Source of the DNA: Phycisphaerae bacterium
Lineage (GTDB): Bacteria > Planctomycetota > Phycisphaerae > UBA1845 > PWPN01
Reading direction: 5' to 3'
DNA length: 7,453 nt
Assembly: GCA_026647385.1 (NCBI GenBank)
Contig: JAPKGY010000399.1
Location: 1 to 7,453, forward strand
Part shown: in pieces, positions 1 to 4,718 of the stretch
How positions within the stretch are numbered: the stretch's first letter is position 1
Layout: the number at the start of each line of letters is the position of its first letter
Made by a program: the position numbers and the translations under genes
The notes under the pieces: model-generated
What the model was told of the DNA's origin: nothing
Seen by the model: only the letters and a program-made list of their open reading frames with translations
Databases searched by the model: none

Positions 1-151
1 CGTCGGCGTCCTGCTTCACAAACGCGTAGGCGTACTGCGTGAATCCCCGCGACGAGGCCAGCAGCAACTTCCGGTGCCCGGGGTTCTCCGCCAGCAGGCT
101 CTCCATCAGCTTCAGGCTGAATGGCGTCGCCGCCCGTATCAGCTCCGGGGA
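1..151 (-). pseudogene. TatT-like TRAP transporter T-component, truncated fragment
   Basis: Read on the minus strand from about 151 down to the window edge, the frame encodes PELIRAATPFSLKLMESLL, then GFTQYAYAFVKQDAD. This is the conserved N-terminal block of the TatT family (TPR-like periplasmic lipoprotein associated with TRAP transporters), where DPEL(V/I), PF.LK..ESLL and GFTQYAYAFV are characteristic. Known family members begin with a lipoprotein signal peptide ending in Cys and roughly 30-40 further residues before this block. Here the frame runs upstream through about position 225 without a stop, but shows no signal peptide or lipobox and reads over the beta-helix gene instead. The 5' end is therefore missing, and the 3' end lies outside the window. 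It could be a gene broken by rearrangement or an assembly join. The family call is firm; the broken state is inferred from the missing N-terminus. Confidence 0.65.
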
Positions 152-1090
152 ATCGACGTGATTGCCGAGGATTGCGGCGGTCAGGGCATGTGGCTTTACG
201 ACGAAGGCGCCAAGGCGGTCTGTTGCGAGGCCCACCGGACGGCGGGGATCGGTTTTTATGTTCCCAACGGGACGGTCGCTTTTTGCCGGGCGTCGGGCAA
301 CGCGATTGGGCAGATCCACGCCCGTGCGGCCGTCAATTGCACGGCCTGGGATCAGCCGTGGCGCGAGGCTGCTCCGTCGGCCCCGATCGAGGCCTCGATC
401 CTCGTCAGTTGTACGGCCGACGCCCGCGACGCGGAGGGAACGCCGCACCATCACGCGATGGCCGCGGGCTTAATGGCTATAAACTCCTTTGGGTTCTATG
501 GCGGCTGGGCCGTGAAGCTCGGCGGCGGCGTTGCGGCGGGCTTCGCGCTGAACTGCATGGGCAAGGGCCAGACGGGGGCGGTGATCGATCCGGCCATCGC
601 CTTCTCCGTCGGGTGCCGGGCGGCGACCGGACAGGTGGTGGAGAGCGAGGCGACCCGCGATTACCGATTGTCGCGAGGCTCTCCGGCGCGGCGGGCGGGC
701 TTCGGCGGTGCCGACGTCGGATCGCGCCAGATGCCGACGGTCGACCTGGCGGAGGTTCATTTGCTCAAGGCGCTGGCCGCCAACCGGCGCACTCTCCAAA
801 TCGCGACCGGCGTACTGACGATTTACGACGACGACGGCCAGACCGTGCTGGCAACGGTCACTCCGTCGGAAACCGGCGGCGTCCTCCGCATCGTTCCCGC
901 GCTGGGGAGCTGTCCGAACGCGGCGGTGCCCGACGTGGAGTTGCACACGGCGAAGGCGGCGCTGTGCAATGTGCGCGAGCACACGATCGAAACCGGAGTT
1001 GACGCGATCATGGACGACGACGGCGAAACCGAGCTGTTGACCCTGACGCCCAGCGAGGCGGACGGAGTGATCACGGTGGAGCCGGCGTGA
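74..1090 (+). CDS. Right-handed beta-helix protein with two C-terminal phage-type repeat domains
   Basis: The 338-residue frame shows regularly spaced coils ending in C-x-A/G (Cys at about 34, 51, 71, 89, 113, 161 and 181), as in right-handed parallel beta-helix proteins. The helix closes with DYRLSRGSPARRAGF (196-210), matching the DYRL.PGSPAIDAG ending common in such proteins. Residues 228-276 and 288-338 are two copies of one domain (about 24 of 46 aligned residues identical) with cores YDDDGQTVLATVTPSE and MDDDGETELLTLTPSE. I associate this ATGVLTIYDDDG-type domain with phage structural genes. No signal peptide is visible. The start is doubtful: the frame is open to the window's left edge, GTG at 74 has no ribosome site, and the first 26 codons are antisense to tatT, so native sequence probably begins near 149. 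A tail-fibre-like or surface carbohydrate-binding role is possible; no catalytic site was recognised. Confidence 0.7.
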   Translation: MPGVLRQQALHQLQAEWRRRPYQLRGIDVIAEDCGGQGMWLYDEGAKAVCCEAHRTAGIGFYVPNGTVAFCRASGNAIGQIHARAAVNCTAWDQPWREAAPSAPIEASILVSCTADARDAEGTPHHHAMAAGLMAINSFGFYGGWAVKLGGGVAAGFALNCMGKGQTGAVIDPAIAFSVGCRAATGQVVESEATRDYRLSRGSPARRAGFGGADVGSRQMPTVDLAEVHLLKALAANRRTLQIATGVLTIYDDDGQTVLATVTPSETGGVLRIVPALGSCPNAAVPDVELHTAKAALCNVREHTIETGVDAIMDDDGETELLTLTPSEADGVITVEPA

Positions 1091-1093
1091 AGT

Positions 1094-1121
1094 GAATGTC
1101 CAATGACGAATGTCTAATGAC
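1094..1121. repeat. 14-bp tandem duplication
   Basis: GAATGTCCAATGAC (1094-1107) is followed immediately by GAATGTCTAATGAC (1108-1121), differing at one base. It lies 4 bases after the stop codon of the beta-helix gene. Motifs of this AATGTC.AATGAC type often recur in gaps of planctomycete-like genomes, from memory. Confidence 0.7.
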
Positions 1122-1125
1122 CGAA

Positions 1126-1141
1126 GCGGCCTTTCGGCCGC
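1126..1141. terminator. GC-rich hairpin, possible terminator
   Basis: GCGGCC, loop TTTC, GGCCGC forms a perfect 6-bp stem 35 bases after the beta-helix stop codon. The 3' flank is AACCAAAACC with no T-run, and the other strand has no strong run either, so intrinsic termination is uncertain. The position at a gene end is the main argument. Confidence 0.35.
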
Positions 1142-1330
1142 AACCAAAACCGGGGAAGTCGATTTCGTTCATTAACTCCCTCTCCGTGGCAGGGTTGGGC
1201 GCTTTCGTGAAAAACATGCGCGCAAAACGCACACGTGTATCGCAGTAAGGTTCGAATCTCTAATGTCTCAAGCAAAGGATGCATGGCCTTTTCATTGGCG
1301 CTGGGACCTTGGCTGTTTTTTCGGCATTAC

Positions 1331-1450
1331 GACCTTACGGCGAAGGATCGATGCGATTTGCGCGCATGTTGTGGCACGGGCATCCCGCCCGTGAGGACAC
1401 GGGCTGAAAGTCCGTGCCACGGTTTGGCTGCGGCCGAAGGCAGCCTTGGG
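1331..1450. repeat. Dispersed repeat with CACGGGC hairpin core
   Basis: The element opens with GACCTTACGGCGAAGGATC (1331-1349), contains an inverted repeat GTGGCACGG (1371-1379) / CCGTGCCAC (1412-1420), and ends in a GTTTGG..GCGGCCGAAGG-type stretch. Inside, CACGGGC (1375-1381) and CACGGGC (1398-1404) both can pair with GCCCGTG (1387-1393), giving mutually exclusive stems. A related copy without the inner hairpin lies at 6113-6181. From memory, GTGGCACGGGC..GCCCGTG elements are abundant between genes in planctomycetes. They are probably non-coding; the short frames across them are spurious. Confidence 0.7.
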
Positions 1451-1475
1451 ATGCAGGCACTGGGGGGTTCTTCAG

Positions 1476-2204
1476 ATGGCAATTTCGCTGTTGGCAGGAT
1501 GGCTCGCGCACTATGACCCGATTCACCGGGGGTGGACGATCGCGGGGATCGCCAATGGCGTTTGCGCGACGAACGGGTTCTGTTTTGCGCGGATCCGGGG
1601 CGGCTACAACTTGCGGCGGACTCGGGACGGCGAGTCGGCGGTGGAACTGGTCGGGGCGGCTGGGGCCGATGCGCGAACGGTGACGACGTTCCCATGGGTG
1701 CGGCACGAGGCCGGCGCGGGCTACACGTATCGGCTGGCGGCGGTCGGCGGCGGTGGCGTCGAGAACAACTTTTTAGAGGTATCCGCTCGGGCGTCATTCG
1801 ACGCGCAGGGCGAGTGGCGGGGGCCCCGGCCGAACGCGCCGAGCGATCTGAACGTGACGCCGATCGGCGGCGGCCGGTTCCTGCTTCGGTGGGTCTACAG
1901 CGAGGGGAGCCAGCAGGTTGCCCCGGCGGAGTTCCGGGTGTACCGCGGGATCGGGTGGTCGGGGGTGGATTACGGCCAGGCGGTGGCGGTGGTTCCGTAT
2001 CGTGCCGGTCGGCCGCATGGGAACTGGATCTCGCAGCCGTTCGCCCACGGCACGCGGGTTGTGTGGGCGGTTCGCGCGGCGTCGGCGGCAGGGGTCGAGG
2101 AGGACAACGCGCGGACGGCCTGGGGCTGGTCGATTGCGCTGCCGCCGCCGATCAATCCGACGATCATTGTGCGGTGCGTGGAAGATCGCCGAGACCGTGG
2201 ATGA
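1476..2204 (+). CDS. Fibronectin type III-like repeat protein, unknown function
   Basis: The 242-residue protein seems built from two beta-sandwich units. Residues about 45-118 (GGYNLRRTRDG ... GYTYRLAAVGGGGVENN) and about 125-232 (NAPSDLNVTPIGGGRFLLRW ... FRVYRG ... VVWAVRAAS) show the P..L.v...g.g.f.LrW, YrvYRg and vraas pattern of fibronectin III-like domains. There is no convincing signal peptide: the N-terminus MAISLLAGWLAHYD is only weakly hydrophobic. ATG 1476 was chosen because a G-rich stretch (1462-1467) precedes it and the longer frame starts at TTG 1446 inside a repeat. Its neighbours on the same strand are the phage-like beta-helix protein and a small unknown protein, so an adhesive, structural or tail-associated role is possible but not shown. 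The last residues (CVEDRRDRG) look less conserved and the true end may have shifted. Confidence 0.65.
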   Translation: MAISLLAGWLAHYDPIHRGWTIAGIANGVCATNGFCFARIRGGYNLRRTRDGESAVELVGAAGADARTVTTFPWVRHEAGAGYTYRLAAVGGGGVENNFLEVSARASFDAQGEWRGPRPNAPSDLNVTPIGGGRFLLRWVYSEGSQQVAPAEFRVYRGIGWSGVDYGQAVAVVPYRAGRPHGNWISQPFAHGTRVVWAVRAASAAGVEEDNARTAWGWSIALPPPINPTIIVRCVEDRRDRG

Positions 2205-2236
2205 CAGCGCGAGGATGATCGGGTGGCGCGGGGTGC

Positions 2237-2349
2237 GGGAAAGTGGAGAATGAGGAGTGGAGAATGGAGCAAGGGTTTCCGCGTCGGGGCGGCGTTTCGC
2301 TGAGCGGGTGCTTGCTCGATTCGCCATTCTCAACTCTCCACCTTTCCCC
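2237..2349. repeat. Imperfect 113-bp palindromic element
   Basis: The left arm (2237-2267) contains GGGAAAGTGGAG and GAGAATGG. The right arm (2324-2349) is CCATTCTC..CTCTCCACCTTTCCC, so the arms pair with an 8-base internal offset. An inner stem GAGCAAG (2267-2273) / CTTGCTC (2311-2317) extends it. The left arm also holds the direct repeat GTGGAGAATG/AGTGGAGAATGG. It fills the gap between the fibronectin-like gene and the next small gene, and may be a transcript hairpin or a small non-autonomous repeat. No T-run follows. Confidence 0.6.
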
Positions 2350-2412
2350 GGCTGTCGAGGCTGACGGTTCTTCCAACAAAGGCGGGTTTTATTGACGAGG
2401 GGGCGAGGGCTT

Positions 2413-2766
2413 ATGAATCGATCGGCGGAGATGCTTCGGCGGGATCAGGGGGAGATTCTGAGGGCATATCGGGGCGAAAAGGCTCAGACGGGGGAGGTGG
2501 CGGTGCTGCCCCGGCCGGGAGCCCCGGGGGTGGTCGTTCCGTACGGGCGGGTGTCGGAGGTGGTCGCGACCGATCCGGCGTACGGGCCGCATTTGAGGGT
2601 GGTGCGGCAGGTGTGGAGCGGGACGCCGCCTCAGATATCGGATGGCGAGGCGGCGCCGATTCGATGCTATCCGAGTCCGAATCGGACTGTAAGCTATTAT
2701 GCTGTAGGTGATTACGTGCGGATTGCGGCGATGCGGGGAGCGATGGTGGCGGAGCGCCTGGGGTGA
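2413..2766 (+). CDS. Small hypothetical protein
   Basis: The 117-residue product starts MNRSAEMLRRDQGEILRAY with a charged, probably helical N-terminus. Most of the rest looks beta-rich (EVAVLPRPGAPGVVVPYGRV, HLRVVRQVW, TVSYYAVGDYVRIAAM). I do not recognise the family. No membrane segment, signal peptide, metal site or catalytic motif is visible. ATG 2413 is preferred over TTG 2392 because GAGGGGGCGAGGG lies just before it. It is the third plus-strand gene after the beta-helix and fibronectin-like genes and could belong to the same phage-like module. The C-terminal codons run into the 25-bp tandem array, so the end of the protein may have been set by repeat sequence. Confidence 0.6.
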   Translation: MNRSAEMLRRDQGEILRAYRGEKAQTGEVAVLPRPGAPGVVVPYGRVSEVVATDPAYGPHLRVVRQVWSGTPPQISDGEAAPIRCYPSPNRTVSYYAVGDYVRIAAMRGAMVAERLG

Positions 2767-2851
2767 AGGGTGGAAAGGGTAGGAAGGTGAGAACGCGAGA
2801 GGGGTAGGAAGGTGAGAACGTGAGAAGGGTGTGAGGGTGAGAAGGATTAGC
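2761..2851. repeat. 25-bp purine-rich tandem array
   Basis: Units begin GGGTAGGAAGGTGAGAAC at 2777 and again at 2802, exactly 25 bases apart. A more degenerate unit (GGGTGTGAGGGTGAGAAGG) follows at 2827 and a partial one precedes at 2761. The plus strand is almost purely A/G. The array overlaps the last codons of the small protein gene and fills the gap before the 37-codon ORF. Slippage or duplication is the likely origin. Confidence 0.75.
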
Positions 2852-2876
2852 GGTGGTATCGACGGAGGCCTGTTTT

Positions 2877-2882
2877 TATAAT
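2877..2882 (+). promoter_or_regulatory. Possible -10 box (TATAAT)
   Basis: A perfect TATAAT lies in the only AT-rich spot for several hundred bases. No good -35 is found 16-18 bases upstream. If used, transcription would start near 2889 and serve the parA-like gene, leaving the 37-codon ORF without its own ribosome site. The alternative is that this is just the leader of that ORF, whose ATG overlaps the box. Confidence 0.25.
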
Positions 2883-2994
2883 GATGGCGATCACGCATCA
2901 GAGCGTGACGGCGCTAACCCATCCGATGGTGGCGCTCACGTATGAGAGCAGGGTGGCGATCACCCATCGGGGCAGGAGTATGATGCTCGGCTGA
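2881..2994 (+). CDS. 37-residue repeat peptide
   Basis: This short frame encodes MMAITHQSV, TALTHPMV, ALTYESRV, AITHRGRS, MMLG: four 7-8 residue units built on A(I/L)T(H/Y). At DNA level each unit restarts with GCG(A/C)T(C/A)AC. GGAGG at 2864-2868 lies 12 bases before the ATG, a long but tolerable spacing. It lies 36 bases before the parA-like gene on the same strand. No family is recognised. The histidine-rich short repeats could suggest a small structural or binding peptide, or merely a coding-frame accident inside a 21-24-bp tandem repeat. The same residue pattern persists although the third codon positions differ (ATC/CTA/CTC, ACG/ACC), which mildly favours real coding. Confidence 0.4.
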   Translation: MMAITHQSVTALTHPMVALTYESRVAITHRGRSMMLG

Positions 2995-3030
2995 CCAGGG
3001 CACTTCGGGCCCGTCGGAAAGGGAGGTCCG

Positions 3031-4410
3031 ATGCGACGCATTGCGGTGATCAATCAAAAGGGCGGAGTCGGCAAGACGACGACGACGGCGAACGTCGCGG
3101 CCGGGCTGGCCCGCATGGGCCATCGCGTGCTGGGCTCGACGTCGATCAACAAGGCCCGGGTGAAGGTGGCGGAGAACCTTTGGGTGGTCGGGGCGACAAT
3201 CGATCTGGCGGCGGCGGAGGTGGAGCTGGTGAGCGTGCTGGGCCGCGAGGTGCTGCTGCGCGATCTGTTGGACCAGCACGTGAGCGGCGGGGAGAAGGAC
3301 GGGCGTTTCGCGAAGTACGATTACGTGCTTTTTGACTGCCCGCCGTCGCTGGGCGTGCTGACGTTGAACGGGCTTTGCGCGGCCCACGAGGTGATCATCC
3401 CGCTTCAGCCGCACTACCTGGCGCTGCAGGGGCTGGGCAAGCTGCTGGAGACGGTACTGCTGGTGAGCAAGCGGATCAATGCCGCTTTGAAGGTGGGGGG
3501 GATCGTGATCTGCATGCACGACGCGGGGACGAAGCTGGGCGCGGAGGTGATCGAGGACGTGCGGTCATTCCTTGATTCGGCCAGGCGGGGCACCGTGCCC
3601 TGGTCGGGCGCGCGGCTTTACGACACGGTGATCCGGCGGAACATCAAGCTGGCAGAATCGCCGAGTTACGGGCAGAGCATCTTCGCGTATGCGCCGGACA
3701 GCAACGGGGCAAAGGATTACGAACGGCTGGCGCGGGAGCTGCACGATCCGTCGAGTATCGAGCAGGGCCCGGAGGAGCAGTCGGTGGAGGCGGTGGTCGA
3801 GGAAATGAAAGCCGTCGTTGAGACCGAGCCGGTGATGTCGGCCCGGTCGGTGCCGGCGGCCAAGGGGGTCTCGCAGACGAAGCCATCGCCGGACAAGAAG
3901 GCTGCGGCGTCGCACGTATCTCAGAGGGTGTGTGAGAAGCCCTGGGAGATGGGGACAGTCCCCATTTCGCAGCAGCCTCTGGACGTACAGGGCCAACGGC
4001 GAATCACAGCCCAGCCTTTGTCCTGGCGAAATGGGGACAGTCCCCGGGCTTCTCACACACCGTCTCAGAAAGCCAGGCCTGTTCCGCCCGTGAAGGAGGC
4101 CAGGCCGGCGGTTGAGGTGAAGCCTCCGGCGGAGCCGAGGCCGAAGCCGGCGCCGGCATCCAAGCCGGCGGCAAGAGTCGCGAAGCCCGCGGCGTTGCCG
4201 GCCCGGAGCGAGTCGGTCGGTGCGTTGGCATCGGCCGAGCCGGTGGCGGTGGATCCTTTGTCCGCGGAGATGTCGAAGCGACGCAAGGAGTTGGCTCGAC
4301 CGGCGAAGCCGCTGTCCGCGAATCGCAACGGGCGAGTCCAGCCGGCGAAAGGCGACGTGATTCCCCCCCCGCCGCCGATGGCGGCGATTCCGCAGGTCAA
4401 TCCGGGGTGA
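3031..4410 (+). CDS. ParA/MinD-family ATPase with missing Walker A prime region and long Pro/Ala tail
   Basis: MRRIAVINQKGGVGKTTTTA gives the deviant Walker A motif (residues 10-17, Lys10 and Lys15). YDYVLFDCPPSLGVLTLN (96-113) is Walker B with Asp102, and IPLQPHYLALQGL (123-135) and IRRNIKLAESPSYGQSIF (201-218) are typical ParA blocks. ParA proteins normally continue after the first helix into a strand ending DLDPQ. Here residue 34 (GHRVL) jumps to GSTSINKARVKVAENLWVV, so about 30 residues carrying DxDPQ are absent. Residues about 240-459 form a low-complexity Pro/Ala/Lys/Glu linker, and 299-346 derive from an inserted repeat. GGGAGG (3021-3026) sits 4 bases before the ATG. The family normally positions DNA or protein cargo by ATP-driven dimerisation on nucleoid DNA. 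No parB lies nearby, so this is an orphan ParA and possibly inactive as an ATPase. Confidence 0.85.
   Translation: MRRIAVINQKGGVGKTTTTANVAAGLARMGHRVLGSTSINKARVKVAENLWVVGATIDLAAAEVELVSVLGREVLLRDLLDQHVSGGEKDGRFAKYDYVLFDCPPSLGVLTLNGLCAAHEVIIPLQPHYLALQGLGKLLETVLLVSKRINAALKVGGIVICMHDAGTKLGAEVIEDVRSFLDSARRGTVPWSGARLYDTVIRRNIKLAESPSYGQSIFAYAPDSNGAKDYERLARELHDPSSIEQGPEEQSVEAVVEEMKAVVETEPVMSARSVPAAKGVSQTKPSPDKKAAASHVSQRVCEKPWEMGTVPISQQPLDVQGQRRITAQPLSWRNGDSPRASHTPSQKARPVPPVKEARPAVEVKPPAEPRPKPAPASKPAARVAKPAALPARSESVGALASAEPVAVDPLSAEMSKRRKELARPAKPLSANRNGRVQPAKGDVIPPPPPMAAIPQVNPG
3919..4069. mobile_element. REPIN/MITE-like inverted-repeat insertion inside the parA-like gene
   Basis: Outer arms GGTGTGTGAGAAGCCC (3927-3942) and GGGCTTCTCACACACC (4046-4061) are perfect inverted repeats. 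Inside, GGGGACAGTCCCCATTTCGC (3951-3970) pairs with GCGAAATGGGGACAGTCCCC (4026-4045) except at the central base, leaving a 55-base loop. TCTCAGA flanks the element on both sides (3919-3925, 4063-4069). Element plus one flank is exactly 144 bp, so 48 codons were added in frame. Two inverted GGGGACAGTCCCC palindromes make this REPIN-like, and such elements are usually mobilised in trans by REP-associated tyrosine transposases. No transposase is in the window. TCTCAGA is itself nearly palindromic, so the target duplication is likely but not certain. Confidence 0.8.
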
Positions 4411-4718
4411 GGGGCAGGCGCGCGTGCGCGGCACTTCACGGGAGACCGACATCAGCTTGGCATTTTATGGTCGCTGGTAGCGGTCGGTCGCGGATCGAGT
4501 GGCCGTGCGGACTTGTGCGCGTAGCCGGCGTTCGTTCGCGTCCCGGTCGCCGTACGGGTCGCCGCGGGGACGAGCGCTGAAGCTCGCCGCAGGCGAGTCG
4601 CCGTGGCGCCCCGCGGCTCTTTATGGCTGACGCTCGCGGCTCCTTGTTGCTGAGGCCCGCGGATCTTTATTGCTGACGTCTGCGGTTTTTTGTTCCTCAA
4701 GCTTGCGGCGGCGAATTG
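4411..4718. other. Gene-free spacer between convergent parA-like gene and purD
   Basis: These 308 bases separate two genes that converge. The first 140 bases are GC-rich and I see no gene in them; GCGCGC..GCGC near 4424 could form a weak stem. The rest is the composite repeat at 4558-4703. No T-tailed terminator was found for either gene. Confidence 0.6.
4558..4703. repeat. Composite repeat: conserved head plus 23-bp tandem array
   Basis: The head (4558-4584, GGTCGCCGCGGGGACGAGCG followed by CTGAAGC) is matched at 24 of 27 positions by 7348-7374. It is followed by a CTCGCC-GCA-GGCGAG hairpin (4583-4597). Four units of exactly 23 bases then start at 4612, 4635, 4658 and 4681, of the type CGCGG.TCTTTATTGCTGAC; units 1 and 2 share 18 of 23 bases and units 1 and 3 share 19. 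The array ends 15 bases from the purD stop codon, so it lies in the 3' end of the purD transcript. Function is unknown. Confidence 0.75.

Larger units (their letters stand above)
1091..1475. other. Gene-free spacer with several repeats
   Basis: This 385-base gap holds a 14-bp tandem duplication and a GC hairpin just after the beta-helix gene, then about 190 bases with no feature I can name, then a long repeat element (1331-1450) ending 25 bases before the next start codon. Reading frames through it (for example 1235-1516) show no family resemblance and run across the repeat. Confidence 0.6.

Noticed and set aside
470..1147. 225-codon minus-strand ORF opposite the beta-helix gene
   Set aside because: Arg-rich shadow running into the 14-bp tandem repeat; no family resemblance.
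1250..1265. GGTTCGAATCTC, resembling a tRNA T-loop or an att site
   Set aside because: No acceptor, D or anticodon stems can be found around it and no second copy exists in the window.
1235..1516. 93-codon plus-strand frame in the spacer
   Set aside because: It is mostly repeat-element sequence and overlaps the start of the fibronectin-like gene in another frame.
4424..4440. GCGCGCGTGCGC as a terminator for the parA-like gene
   Set aside because: Short alternating GC palindrome with a very small loop and no T-run.
3565..4452. 295-codon minus-strand ORF opposite the parA-like gene
   Set aside because: Arg/Leu/His-rich shadow of the GC-rich linker; no motif, and it crosses the inserted repeat.
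4612..4703. CRISPR-like array
   Set aside because: The 23-bp units are contiguous and diverged, with no repeat-spacer alternation and no cas genes.
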